Source: Udeniomyces pyricola (taxonomy: Eukaryota; Basidiomycota; Tremellomycetes; Cystofilobasidiales; Mrakiaceae). Taken from it: a stretch of DNA of 64,000 nt. The stretch is from NCBI GenBank assembly GCA_039545295.1, contig BCIK01000010.1, positions 1 to 64,000 of the forward strand. Reading direction: 5' to 3'. Of this stretch, positions 1-12,620 are shown piece after piece (positions within the stretch are counted from its first letter, which is position 1; each line of letters begins with the position of its first letter). Under the pieces are notes generated by a model. The model had not been told where the DNA came from, made no database searches, and saw nothing but the letters and a program-made list of their open reading frames with translations. The position numbers and the translations under genes were made by a program.

Positions 1-3000
1 AACCCGGATCGACTTTCGGATGCGCTGATACTTGCCGAGCCCAAAACACTGCTCCCTTTCGTTCTGGTACACACACATCGAAACTTATTCGCCATCAACC
101 GGTCCAAAACCGGGCCGAGATNGNTCCAGAGGCGGTCCAGAGGGNGTCCTCTGCCGGGGNTGCCAGGTTTATCTCATCCGATCTCTCTCAAACGCTCACA
201 GAACGTCCGTATACGATATCGATCACGTTTGGTCGCATCGCCGCTGCCAGCGCATGCTTCAGTGGTGTCATCTGGCCCGATAAGTGGTGAAAACGACGTG
301 CTGCGGATGCCCCTTTTTCACCCTTTTTTGCCCTTTTCTACCCCAAGAACGCACTAAATCTCATCAAATATCGCTGATATGCCATCACAAACATCATTCT
401 CATCCATATATGGCCACAGAACAGCACTAACGTGCGTATGAAATATCGTCACTCACCATCGGCTCATACTCACTCTTTACCCACCATTCACCCACCATTC
501 ACCTACCTTTACACCTCTCCAACACCCCCCGTCCATCCCCCCACCCNGCCCGGCCCACAGCCAGCCCAAAAAAATTCATCACCCTCCCTCCGCCGGAACA
601 TACTCCCACGAGCGTTAGAAAAAAGCGAAAAAATTTCGCGATTACGACGGCGTTTTACAGAAAATGCAGGGCCACGACGATTCCAGGCATAACTTGGATG
701 AAGAAAAAACGATCCGCACTTAGCCTTTGGGTCCAGGCAACATCGGTCGCGAAAAAAAGACGAGCCAGACCCGCCAGGCGAGGCAGGTTCAGCTCAGTCG
801 AGGGGCGTGTCGAGAAAGAAGGAGTGGCGTCAATGATATGAATGAAGTGCAAGCAAACAAGACAGAAACAGAGTCAGCAGATGAGCGACAGCACAGGCGA
901 GGGATAGCCACGACATAGACGACACGAAGTAGTACGTGGAAGGATGGATGGACGCAGAGATAGGATCACGCAAGGAAGCTAGACATACACAGGTGAGGTC
1001 ATGGTCGATGATGATGGTCCAGCACATGCCCGACGCGACGCGAATAGGTTGATCCATAGGAGCTGGGTTCAGAGGAGTATGCATGGAAGCCAGATGGTGG
1101 CAGAGACTCGAGTCAGCTGAGGCGCTATGCTTGAGATGAGGGAAACACGGAGACGAAAGACAACAGGGCAAGACGTACATATGAGAGTCGAGGCCGCGAC
1201 ACACCATCCATCATGATGCATGAGGGTTGAGAACTGATGTAGAGTGGGTAACACAAATGTCCGAGTCAGTACTTGAGTAGAGAGATGATCAAGAGGTGGG
1301 CGTAATGTGGATCAGGTGGATGAGATATCGATGATGTGCAGTAGGGCCGATGACAAAGACCAGTCCAGATGTCGATGTAAGCAAGACGCACTAATGCAAC
1401 CGAAGACCACGATATGATTTCCTAAATGATCCAACCGGATAAGAGATGAACGGAGAGTCGATGACAGTAAGTAGCGCACGGATCAATACATGTCTAGAGA
1501 CTGCTGATGGATGTAGATGAAAGTCAAGGCTGGAATGGAAGCGAGACGTGCACATACAATTGATGTTCAATGAATAAAAAGGGTCCATGACTGGAGACCA
1601 GACAGACATCGGCAGGTAGCTGATTGGTGATCCGGATGGCTATATAGCGACAAAGCAGACAGAGGTGTAGTGAAGAGGTCGAGAAAGCGCAGGCAGTACC
1701 GAGATAAGTGGTGAAGGTAAGGGTGTAAGATGCTGGTATGAATAATGCTTGTATGAATAGGTCAATTCTGTCCATGCGCAACCAGTGTAGACTGAAGGAC
1801 GATGATGTGAAGCCCTGATATGTAGTCGTGCAAAGGTATGGCAGAATGAGGGAAAGAGCGAGTCAGTGACGGTCCTACGTCGTACCGCTGAGGGTGCCGA
1901 AGAAGCAATCGCAGCACGTCGGGACACAGCGGCGACCGCGTATGTGCCGTTGGTTTAGACATGGCCATGCGCGGTATGAAGATGAAATCAGGTGGGTGCA
2001 AAGAGCGATAGAAGTCGTGTAGCCGGTAGAGAAAGAGGTGGTAGGAACATTGGTAGGAATAGGCGGAAAAGGGAGGACAAAACTCACGCTTCGAAATGCC
2101 GCATGTCGCTGCTACCCATCGACCTTGAACCAATGAGACCTGATGTTGAGGGCGACAAGTAAAGAAAGGGTCAGTATGGGATGGATGGCTGAGTGGAGGA
2201 AGGGTATGGACAAGTGGAAGAAAGGACAGGACGGACGGACGGACTGGGTAAGGCAGACGGGGTGCAGGTGGGCGTTGGAAAGTGCGAAACGAAAAGCCGG
2301 CGGCTTCCGACCCGACTCGAAACGTCGCTGCTCCAATCGCGCCCGCCATTCGAGCGATGCCTATTGCTGACGTGGCCCATCTTTCAGTGCGCTGATATCA
2401 TCTCTCAGACACATTCCCGCTCAGAGGAAAGTACGAGAAGAAAGATATGAGCTAGTAGTCCACAGCGGTATGTACTCAGTCGTTATCAATGCAGGACAGA
2501 GCGTATGATCGAGCTTTGAACCGATGATATCTCGGCCACGTGTCCGAGATGACGGGGATCATCGATCAGCGCTCAGCCTCCCCCTCAAAAAGAGCGCGAT
2601 TCTCGGCCCTCTGCGTTGACCTCCTATCCTCCACCTGTCTCCTTACGTCTCTTGCCTCACAACGCCCCATCTTCCTCATGACCAACACTGTTGGCGTCAA
2701 CGACGATGATTTGCCATAATCCAGCATTTTAGACGTGAACCTTAGCAGTTGGGGTTCGATAGTGGGATCAAAATGATGGTGAATAAAAATCGATGACTGC
2801 AAATGACCTTATGCAACAAATTTGCACGTTTGGGCGTTGTACGTTTTTTAAACCCCCCCCCCCCTCATCCCCCCTCCCCACGTCTCGCGACACCGCCAGT
2901 CTATGAGTCGTTGGTACCATGATGTTCCATCCGTATCGCCACCCAATCGATCGAACCATTGCAGCCTGACCTTCCGTGGAGGTACAGCGAATCATAGTAC

Positions 3001-4283
3001 AACTCAGCTTATCGACCCGTCTGCCATGTCATGATTTTCCTGCGACGACTGCAAACGGACCGATTCCTTAGCTCCGCACGCTCTGTTCAACCACTAAGGA
3101 TAATCCTCACTTAGTCCGCAGTGCTTCGAACCCTTTCCGTACAGTGTCTGTCGAGCTACTCCCTGTGGACACGCAAAGCTAGCTGCTTGTGCTATGCCAA
3201 AGAATCTTTCAATTGACCTTTTCTACGCTTCACTGTCCGCTCACAGAAGTCCTTGAGATTAGACAGCGTCGTGCCTTGCAGCACATTTCGTAGACGACTT
3301 GTCCCCGCTTGATCAGGTTCCTCTTCTCGCAACAACACTGATTTGGACACAGATGCTGATGAAAATGACTTCGCTGATCAACCCATGTTCGATCGTTGTG
3401 GGTGAGTCTGTCGACACGTCACATCTCTCCTCTCTGTTCACTTCAGCTCCTGTAATCTTACTATAATTTCAGGAAGAGCATCACCTGCAGCGTCGTCGGA
3501 ATCCAGCCGTTGATCTGTTCCGACATCAGCGAGAGGTCGATGGAGAGATTTTTACGTTATACAGTGACCCATCTAGCGCCCTCGGAAGAGTATTGATCGA
3601 GTGGGGGTGACCTATAATGGAGCAAAGGTAGTTGCGGTCGACCCGACAAAGGCGAGTCCCTTATCGAAGATTCGCGCCAAGGGAAGCGATGTCTTTCTCT
3701 GCTTTACCTGGAGTGGTGTTAGGGATCCATTTCTCAGGATCGGATTCGTACTCCAGACGTGCCAAATCTCTTCTGTGTTTCTTTTCCTTTTATGTATGTT
3801 TTTGATCACTCCCTCTCCAGCTCGGTTCTTTTCATTTTTTGTATCTGCTTGATCATTATCTCGAATGACCTCTTGCTTCCCGAGCATATAGCCTGAACCT
3901 TTCCTGAACCCCTTGATTCGGATGTATCCTCGAACCTATCCCAATCTACCCTGAGCCCACCCTGAAACTTGAACTAATAAGCACCTGTATTTACGCTGAG
4001 CCTTATACACTCGATACTTGACACTTGACCCTAAAACTCATTCATCCATCTATCTCGAGCTCGAAAGAAGGAGACGGGATTATGGTGTACAAACGCGGTG
4101 TCGGGTTATCAAACAAAGGCAAACAGGCAAACATATGTCCCCCACTGCATATCGGCCTCATCCGGGAATGCACAAGATCTTCTTCGAAGTTTATCGTATT
4201 TAACCCGAAGGAAAAAAAAATCATGATGCATTTCCCCGCGGTCGGCCTAATCTTGAAGCAAACCTCGTAACCCTTCAAAAGCT
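1..4283. other. Left-end region without a supportable gene
   Basis: This stretch lies left of the SprT-like gene. Isolated undetermined bases at about 122-168 and one near 547 suggest the end of an assembled contig. Every reading frame is short, biased and repetitive in composition, and none shows a domain I recognise. A homopolymer of about 13 C lies near 2849-2861. A weak candidate for a spliced ORF lies at about 3313-3597 and is treated as a finding. No tRNA, rRNA or transposase signature was seen. It may hold untranslated or non-coding transcripts, which the sequence alone cannot show. Confidence 0.6.
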
Positions 4284-6860
4284 TCATTCACTCGTCCCAT
4301 CATTGACTGAAAGTCCTTCCAGCTCCCGTACTAGGCCTCTAGCCCCCTGAGCCTCCTGTTCCGACCCGTCTTCTTGTTCAACCGCTGTATCGACTACTGC
4401 TGCTGCTCGACGCTCCTTTTCACTCCGCCAGCGAGCAGCAAGGGCCACCATGACGTCTTGATGGCTTGATCCACTAGGTGCATCCAATTTGACCTGGGCA
4501 AAATTGGATTTGACAAAGTCTGTAGGATGTGGTCGCAGATGAGTCAGCACAGGGCAACAAAAAAAATCAGGCAATTGGTCTCGATAAACACCGTTGGACA
4601 CGCACCTCTATACGCGTTTGGCTTCGCAGGTGTAGATGATGATACTTCGCTCCCTTGTACGTTTGAACGAGTCATATCTTTCGGGTTGATAAGGTTGATA
4701 GACGAGTCTGGGAATTGAGGAACCAAGCGTCCCTTACATCGGCCACAGCACTGTTTTGTAATGTCGATACTTTTCGAATCTCGACCATACCTACGAGGAA
4801 GCGACAAAGATATCACGAAGGAAAAGAAAGAGAGAGAAAAGCCAAGGGAACGAAGGGGTATTGGGAAAATCAATGCGCGGGCGACGTAGCCAACAAAGTC
4901 GATGGAACACAAAAGATAATCAACTCACGTCGCCGGACAAGATGCGCACGCCCAAGTGTACTTTTTAGTGATTTCAAAGTCGTGTTTCGTCTAAGAAGCA
5001 AATCAAGAAAAACATCAGTATGAACTCTAGCATGGTCGCACTATCAGGCCGAGCAGAGTGTGAGGGAACTGACTGTAACGGAAATGTCGCTTCTCAGGTG
5101 CATGACTTTCTTGGCCATTGCCTTGAATTCTTTGCCATGGGGTGCAGCATCCTTTCCATGAAAAACCCAAACGGCAATATGACACTGAGGTTGAAAGAGA
5201 TATAGGGTGTGCATATATCAGCGAGATCGAACAAGCCGCATCAAAACCTCAAAAAGAATGCAGAGGATGAACAATGTCACGAGCTAGATACGCACGAGCT
5301 CATGTGCAGTAGTTGCCAGGACGGACTCGTCCGAGGCCAGGACCTGAAAGCACGAAACGTGACAGTCAGATTTATTTCCAGACGAGAAAGAAGGCAAATG
5401 ACTATTGGGAAGCAAGCAAATGAATTGTATACCTTGCTCGACAGTTCAATCCTGCAGAAATGCTCCCATTCCTCTGTATCTCCATCTTCCCGGTCCGGCA
5501 TGACCGTCTGAGCCGTCTTCCGCTTTCGACACCATCGGCTCATCCCTGCCGTGGTTCTCAGCCTTCCTGTCCAGTGGACACCGCGTTGAACCAGGCCTTT
5601 CTTTTCAGCTTCGACGCCTTGTACATCAGTCGTTAGACTTCCCTCGCCGCCGTTGAGTCCGAGTGGTCCAGAGAGACGTGAACAGAATATTTTTTCGTCA
5701 AGCTCGGCTATGAGGTCTAGTGATAGTTTCTCTCGGCGAAGCTTCCAGGCTTTTGAGTTGAGGTTGAGCGGCCGATGGGCGGTGGTTGGCACGGTCACTA
5801 TCGAAGCCACAGACTTGATGCGGCGTCTAGGGGTGGGTTTGGGAACGGCAGCCGTAGGAAGGGAGAGCGTGTCAAGAACCGGCAGCACTACACTGCCCCC
5901 GTTCCTGGGTGCTCGAGCGGGTTTGTGCATGGGAGGTAAGTCTAACGGCCGGCGAGGGGGTGGAGACCAGGAGAGGATAGAATCGTCCTGGTGGACAGCA
6001 TCGGGGGAAGAGGGTCGGCTCGGAGACGAAGGGGCGGTTACAGAGGAGGGGCTGAAGGTGAAGAGCAAGCTTTCAACCTCATCGTCGGAATTCAAAGTCG
6101 TGGGAAATGATGCATTAGAAAGAGGTCGCCCGGGGAGCGACAGAGACGATGATTCAGTCTCATGATGAGAGGGCGTAGAGTCCGAATCCGACAGTACGAT
6201 CCGTCGTCCACCCATCTTCTTGAGCCTTACAGGAGGAGACGCAGAGCGGTGTTGACTTATGATCCAAGGGCCAGGACAACTGTCCGCATGGACCTCATCA
6301 TCGCTCGAGTCAAGGTTGATCACGGCCGTGTTGAGACAATCCCGCCCCCCGCTCTTTCGGCGGTCAATCGTAGTTGGAGCACGTGCAGACGGCGATGCTA
6401 TCGGCGGAGGTTGAGCGTTGCCACATGAGGAGGCTGTTGAAGAGGACGACGTGGAGACGCCGATGTGTAGTGGGAAAGATGGAGCAGGTGGTTGGGATAG
6501 GGATGGTTGTGTCGTCGATGATGACGTTCCGGCCGGAAGTGGACGCGTCGGGAGTTGACATTCTTTCGCCCGCAGCCGGTGTCGTCTTTGAGGTGTCCGA
6601 GTCGTGACATGTGCGATAACAGCCGGAGAGGTAGAATGATCGGAAGTTGTCGAGTTGTCGTTTGTCGGTCGAGCCCTCGCGAGCGTGTGATGTAGTGGGA
6701 AGGAAAGGACGGGTGTTAGCGGTGGTGGCGACAAGGCCTCGGTGGGAGTTGTTTGCGACGGCTTCGTGAGACGTGCGGTCGATGGGCGTGAAGAGTTGAA
6801 GAGTTGAGTGAGTGTGGGAAATTCGAGGTCTGAGTCTTGAGAGTCGGTGGACGAGGACAT
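4284..6860 (-). CDS. SprT-like zinc metalloprotease, GCNA/ACRC type
   Basis: Six exons join with consistent phase: 6860-5433, 5343-5296, 5184-5074, 4990-4929, 4790-4606 and 4519-4284, giving 689 residues. The first 470 or so residues are a Ser/Pro/Thr-rich disordered tail with acidic patches. The SprT core follows, with the zinc-protease motif HELCH (TAHELCHIAVW) split exactly by intron 2. A zinc ribbon then shows WACASC and, about 20 residues on, CCGRC. The end (DFVKSNFAQVK, then VMVALAARW) is the HMG-like tail common to fungal and animal GCNA proteins. The family is known to act on DNA-protein crosslinks in the nucleus. The start is the first ATG before the DSQDSDLEF region; an upstream in-frame ATG at 6974 would add 38 residues. 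It shares a divergent promoter with the TRM44 gene. The family call is firm; the substrate is inferred. Confidence 0.88.
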
Positions 6861-7427
6861 GGACGTGTAGCTTGGTGAGGATGGGGGAATAGGGGCGAGC
6901 TGGTGGACTGCTGTATACGATGGATTTAGGAAGTTGCCGAGGACACTAGTACTGTTCCAGCGTGTATCAATCATGCCACGACAGGGGTCACCGGTCAAGC
7001 TTGACGCGTCTGGATGGGTTGTGTACGTTGTACGTATATAATATACGTACAACAACAAGAGAGATCACTCGCGCACGTCGGAAGAATCGGCTTAGATGAT
7101 TTGACGCGTCCGTGAAAAGAACGAAAACATCAAAGAGACTGGATATTTGCGCTCCATATATATATATATACATACACATGACGTGACGCGACAGCACTAC
7201 ACTTGACTACACAAGTCTCACCACTATAGACACAATTTTGATTGTGCCATTATTCACGTACGTTCATATACCCAGCTCAGTCGCGTGTCGCGTCGACGAT
7301 TTCAGCTTGAACACTCAAAGGAGTCATGCTCATACATAGTCATGCATCATGTCAAGCTCCCTCATCAATTAAAGACCCCTTTGACCTGCACGACGACGCC
7401 ATCGTTCGTCTGTCTTTCCCATCCTCC
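6861..7427. promoter_or_regulatory. Divergent promoter between the SprT-like gene and TRM44
   Basis: Both genes read away from this gap. It holds an AT-rich perfect inverted repeat at 7027-7053 that includes TATA-like sequence, a short (TA)n tract at 7158-7170 and several ACGT cores. A promoter role is inferred from gene orientation. No transcript data are available. Confidence 0.5.
7027..7053. repeat. Perfect 13-bp inverted repeat around a TATA core
   Basis: The left arm GTTGTACGTATAT (7027-7039) is the exact reverse complement of the right arm ATATACGTACAAC (7041-7053), with one base between. The arms end in GTAC/ACGT cores and the centre is TATA-like. It lies about 170 bases upstream of the SprT-like start codon and about 375 upstream of TRM44, so it could be a symmetric TATA element or a dimeric factor site. 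Confidence 0.8.
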
Positions 7428-10046
7428 ATGACTACCCCAGAGCCCTACCCAACCAATCAAAAGGAGGTCTTCCAACCCACCCATCTCACCCAACAGCCTC
7501 ACACCCGAAACGCAATCACAGATGCCGACGGCGAGGACATCATCCCAATAGTCTCATGCCCTGCGCCATATTCCATCGACGCAGTCAGTCCGGCCCCTGT
7601 TTGTTTCCTTCGTAGGCTCAACCTTTTGTCCAACCTCGGCTTGACTCTGGTTCGACTCACCCTTCATCCATCTATTCCCCGCCAGTAGTTCATCCAGACA
7701 GCTTCACATCATATCCTTCACCCCGAGCACTCGTCCTCCCTCATCCTCCGAACCGAAATCGATTCGGACCGATCTCTTCCTCACCACGTGCTTCCCCTGA
7801 CCTCCCCTCAGGACACCGAAGAACACTTTTCACAACTGCACTCAATCTCAGGATTCGCACCGTACCGAAGGATAAACCGTCGCCTCATCCCACGGCAGCC
7901 GAAACGGGATGCCCCCTTAGCACAAACATGTGTCTTCTACCGCCCGACCCATATCGCAGACCATCCTATACCCTCCTCCGATCATGACTCAGGCCGCACA
8001 GACCAGCCCGTTCACAACCAAGATGGCATCGTCGAATATACAAGTCTCGTCACCACGCCCGATAAAGTTCCTTTCTATCACCCAGCTGTTCGTCGCTTGC
8101 GGTTCGTCTATCAAGCATCTCACGATCAAGACTCATTCCTTGCCACGTCGACTGGCACGATCAGCATATCTATCACCCTTTTTGGGACCGAGTCTTCGGA
8201 AGTACGCGCGTCACTTCTCAAACCCAACAGCAAACTCCGTCGAATCTGCCTCGCGCTTCTTCAAACACTCTGGAAGAATGGAAGAGGAACGCGAGACGGG
8301 TACAGAAGTCGGACTCCTCATGATGTGGGTTCCTTTTTTTTTGTGCAACCGACGCATGTGTAGAAGCAGAGAGAAAGGAAGCCAAGGCTTGTGCTACTGC
8401 GAGTGACAACAGCATCAATGCCGACATCTGCGTCCTTCTCTATTTAGGTCATCGTTCCCAAAGAGGCCTTCCAAGACCTTTACTTGGAGCTCAAGGAAAA
8501 GTATTACTCACTCGAGTCCCGTGTCGTCCAAGAAGGCAAGGAAGGAAAGGAGGATCTAAAGCGACATGTCTGGAAGGTGCGTGGTTGCATGTCCAAACTT
8601 TCGAGCGATACTTCGCCGAGATAGACAAATTCACCCGTCCGTCTGCCTGATCTTTGCCTGGTGCAGGATGTATCGATCGCAACCTTTTTGATCCTTCTGT
8701 GGAAAGACTTCTATCCGCCTATTCCCACCTCTCTTCCTGGGCGTGTCCCGCCATTCCCATCTACCGACCAAGACACCGGCATGAACACGACGAGCGAAGA
8801 GCGAAGCCGCTGGGGAGCACCTGGCGGGGGCTTCGTTGATCTTGGCTGTGGCAACGGACTGTTGACCCATATCTTGACGTCAGAGGTCAGTCGATCATGA
8901 GCCATGTCCACTCACCTTTCTCGTGTTTGTCTCGCTTGGATCAAATCGACCTTTGTTCTGACGTCGGTTCTTTCGAACCCTCAGGGTTACACTGGCCGGG
9001 GTCTCGAGCTTCGCCCCCGCAAGACATGGGTCAACTATCCCCCTTCCACCCAAGCGAGGCTCTTCAAGCATGCCATCGACCCGACCGAGTTACTTCGTTC
9101 TTATGCTCGGGATGAAAGCAGTGAAGACGAGGAAGCTTCCACTTCCTCTTCTTCTACCAAGGCGTCTGAGCCATCACCTCATGTGTTCCCGGCTCAGACG
9201 TTCTTTATCAGTTTGCACGCGGATGAACTCACGCCGTGGACTCCCATCATCGCTGCGTTGACGCCTGATTCAGCGTTTTTGAACGTTCCCTGCTGCTTGT
9301 ACGTGCCTGCAACCTTTTTGTCATCGTCCAACCATCAACGCATGGACCTGACGCTCTATATCACTCAACTCGTTCCTTTCCCCACAGGCATACTCTCCAT
9401 GCTCGCTTTACCATGCGACAATACACCCTACCTCCCTGCCCTAGCCCCGGCCATCAATCAGCGTCTGATATCTATCGAATTCTCGGTAGTGAGCCTCGAA
9501 CGGATTCGGCCTCGGACTTGGAAGCCGAGGCGTCTGTTGGAGGTCGCTATCGCGCGTATTTGGTTTGGTTGGCAGGGCTCGGATGGGAATGCGGATGGGA
9601 ATGGGAAGGAGAATGGTTGAGAATTCCTAGTACCAGAGGCTGGGGCATTGTTGGTGAGCTTCCAGATGACACCTCTCTCTTTCGCTCTCTCTCTCTCGCC
9701 TATCAGTGTTCTCTACTAGGATCAGTCGAAAGGCCAGGATGTTGATCTCCACTGGTACCCTCCAAATCCTTTTACATCAGGTCGGAAACGTCTGCCTATG
9801 GTCAGTTCTTCTTCTGACTCTACATCGCCATCAACCGCTACACCGCACGATCGTGTACTAGCCCTGATCGCATCTGCGCAAGGTCGCTTCAAAGCCCGTC
9901 GGGCCGAAGGCAAAGCGGGTGATCTCGAGGAAGCCGAGGCCAAGAGATTGAGGGAGGCAGAGATCAGAGAAAGAGAGGGAGAAGTGGTTGCGTTGAGAGA
10001 AGAAGAGTGGTTCGGTGGTGGAGGATTTGAAGATCAGTGTAATTAA
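7428..10046 (+). CDS. TRM44: tRNA(Ser) uracil-2'-O-methyltransferase
   Basis: This enzyme is known to methylate the ribose of U44 in tRNA-Ser in the cytoplasm using S-adenosylmethionine. Exons: 7428-7583, 7689-8324, 8448-8576, 8667-8885, 8985-9298, 9388-about 9649 and about 9720-10046, for roughly 680 residues. Hallmarks in order are HHILHPEHSS and LILRTEI, then RRLIPRQPKRDAPL, then VPFYHPAVRRL, then the PHDVIVPKEAF block. The SAM-binding FVDLGCGNGLLTHIL follows, then GRGLELRPRKTW, then HADELTPWTPIIAA, then NVPCC and finally RYRAYLVWLAGLG with LRIPSTR. The last splice is uncertain: a better donor at 9654 does not join in frame, so the tail after RIPSTR is provisional. An in-frame ATG at 7326 could add 34 residues. 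It converges on the gene at 10196-12254. Confidence 0.92.
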
Positions 10047-10195
10047 ATGATATCATCATCAATCAGACGACATCCCCAAGTTAAGCGAATCTCTGCCGAT
10101 CGTTTTGTCTCAATCACGGAAGGGGTCCAGAATGAATCCACGCAAAATGGCAAGTCGCTCTGGCTGTTCCTCGCTCTCGACAAGACGACATGTTA

Positions 10196-12254
10196 TCATT
10201 TAACGAGCTTGCCATCGATGCCCCTCGGACCCTTGGGCCGAATGGCCCGTAGGACTGCAGCAGGCCAGACTCGGGCCCCTGACGATGAAACGGGGAGTGT
10301 TGCCGGTGGCAGAGTAGGTGATGCGGTAGATGGGACAGGTGTGGGCGGCTGTGAAGAGCGGTGGGCCGTGCTCAGACCGGTAGATAGAATGATGTTAGGC
10401 AGCTTCCGTTTGCCTGCAGTAGGCCGGACTTGGGCTTCCGTGGATTGCAAGAAGATTGTTGATAGTGAGGAAGTAGGCGACGTGGTGGACGGAAGAGGCA
10501 TAGGCGGCTGTGGCATGGCCGAGGTCGAACTAGGAGGTAGAACGATGTCGGACGGCTTGTTCAAGACGCTTGAAGCGGGTCTTTCCTCCCGATTCCCAGA
10601 TTCCAAGATGACCGGGTTGCAACCGAGGTCGATTCTCCCTGGACTGAACAGGTCCATCATTGCTTCTGACACCTTGCTTCTCTGCCTCGGTGGCTTCACA
10701 GGTCGGTTTCCCTCAATTGGGGGATGAACGACCCAAGGCTTAGCCCAATGCTTGGCCAAAAGCTTGTTACCATCTCCTATGAAGACCAGAGGCTTGCCCT
10801 CCTGGATCAAGAGCTCCCTCATTTCCTCAAGGATCATGATGAGTCGCATGTATTCGTCCGCCATCTGATTGTTCAACCCTTGAAGCACCTCGCTCGACAA
10901 GCGTTCTCTCTGCACGTGTAAGAATAGACCCTGCTGGTGATGGGCTAGGAACAAGTGTGGCGTCGAGCTAAGAAAGAGTTGAGGGACGATGATGCTCGAG
11001 TTCCAGGGTTTTGAGTAGGCAATGGGCTTGATTTTGATGAGACGGGTGTGGGAAATGGGAGAAAGGTTTGGTATTCTGAGATAGTGTAGAATTGGGTTGG
11101 ATGGGAAGGGAACCACGGGAGGGAGTACGCTAGGCTTGAGTTTTGAATGGCGGTAAAGGGGTAGACGCTGGAGGGATGATGAAGCATGCTTCAATTCGGT
11201 ATCTTCCTCATTGAACGGGATTTGGGCGTCTGCGCTGAAGCGGACGAGCATGTTGAGTCCGCCAAGATTGTAGCTGCCGATCGAGAAACAGAAAGGCGCG
11301 GAGAAAAGGAAGGGACAGTTGCCGAAAATGGTGACCACCGAATAGATCAGTTTCCGAATATATGCCTACAAGGGATCAAGTGTAGGCAAAAGTGAGAGGC
11401 TGTACTAACTTGATGATATGGTGGTATCCCGTGCTTTTGCCTAGGCCCTTGATATGTGAGTGGAGAGTTGAGGCCGCTTTGTAGCCATCTTTGTAGGTGA
11501 GTGGGCCGGATAACTTTGTCAGTATGGGGTTTGGTACCCACCTCCTGAGCATCATCGTTTTCTCGCCGGCTATTTCAGCCTCGATGCGAAATTGACCGGT
11601 CTTATCGCCGCGGATCCAGTGAAACAGATTGAGGAGACAATTCCGATCGGTGACGATGTCGGTTAGGGGAAAGGGAAACGAAGGCGTAAGGGCGTGGACG
11701 GATTGGAGCAAGGGTTCGAGGGTGGAGGTGCTAGAGGGCTCGAGCCTGTAGCTGTTTTGATCGATGAACCGCCTGCCGAAGTCGAAATGGACGCGTGTAG
11801 GGAGCTTGGAGTCTGGCCATAGGGTTCAATCGAAGTAGAAGGCGGGCGAAAAGCGACGAGGGGGTGATGACGTGGTGTTAAGAGTTACGCGTTTGGCCGA
11901 TCAAGCAAGCTTTCATTCAAGACCAGCTTACCTTTCCACACCGGAGGCTCGCCTGAATCCCACGCATTCCATGCTAGTCAGCCAGAGGTCATCAACAGCA
12001 CAATGTACCCCAACAACACAGCAACACAAACCGAACCCACCAGGAATGGCGATCGTCGGCTTATCCTCATCATCGAGCCACGAGTAAGATCCGACGGTTC
12101 GAACGTCGGTGATGTTGGGTTGGCCACGTCGATGGATGGCTTGTCTGACCGCGGCGTCATCGGGGATATCAAAGAACTTGATGGCGAAGCCTTCTGTAGC
12201 GTGGCTCTGTCGACGGGTAAGTTTGGCGAGAGGATTCCAGTTGATATAGGGCAT
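10196..12254 (-). CDS. Conserved fungal protein of unknown function
   Basis: Four exons join in phase: 12254-12041, 11952-11932 (only 21 nt), 11812-11410 and 11273-10196, giving 571 residues. Recognisable blocks are SYSWLDDEDKPTIAIPG continuing through the micro-exon as EPPVWK, then VHFDFGRRF, then PLTDIVTDRNCL, and IINYNLGGLNMLVRFSADA. This pattern belongs to a widespread fungal family whose members sometimes carry the misleading label geranylgeranyl pyrophosphate synthetase; none of the aspartate-rich motifs of that enzyme is present. The last 160 residues are a Pro/Ser/Thr-rich tail. The intron at 11409-11274 is about 136 nt and happens to be open in one frame, which hides it. The start is uncertain; an in-frame ATG at 12326 would add 24 residues. 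I cannot give a function. Confidence 0.75.
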
Positions 12255-12620
12255 GGGACAGTGGCCCGCGAGATTGAGTAATAAGATGGAAGTCGGGGGG
12301 AGGTCGACCGGTCGAGATTTATTCAACTACAGGACCGATCGAGGAACAATCGAGGTCCTGCTATGATCTCACGCTATTGTTAAAATTCACATGATGAAAA
12401 AATTTATCATCGGCATCATGTAATTACTAAGAGTGACACGAGCAGTTTGTTACAAATATGCTGTGGTTACGTAGCCATCATAGTACGTCATCATCCTCGA
12501 TGAATTGATACGCACTGCGCCACCAGCTCACACCGTCCGATCGACAACCGATAACCACTGGGCGCAACTTGGGCCTTATAATAGTCTAAGCTATTTCCTT
12601 TTCCTCAGCAACGACTCAAC
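12255..12620. promoter_or_regulatory. Divergent promoter, conserved fungal gene / small DUF3820-like gene
   Basis: The gap between two genes reading outward holds a TATAATA box at 12577-12583, about 40 bases before the rightward ATG at 12621. That is a good position for a core promoter. Nothing comparable was seen for the leftward gene, whose start is less certain. Confidence 0.5.

Noticed and set aside
1762..2349. Long minus-strand ORF of 195 codons near the left end
   Set aside because: The composition is that of pyrimidine-rich noncoding sequence, there is no domain and no consistent exon chain.
10047..10727. Plus-strand ORF of 226 codons directly after TRM44
   Set aside because: It is the complement of the Pro/Ser/Thr-rich last exon of the gene on the minus strand and has no domain.
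11274..11409. Continuous reading through the conserved fungal gene (SVVTIFGNCPFLF segment) as coding
   Set aside because: Removing 11409-11274 as an intron restores the family block IINYNLGGLNMLVRF; the open frame there is chance.
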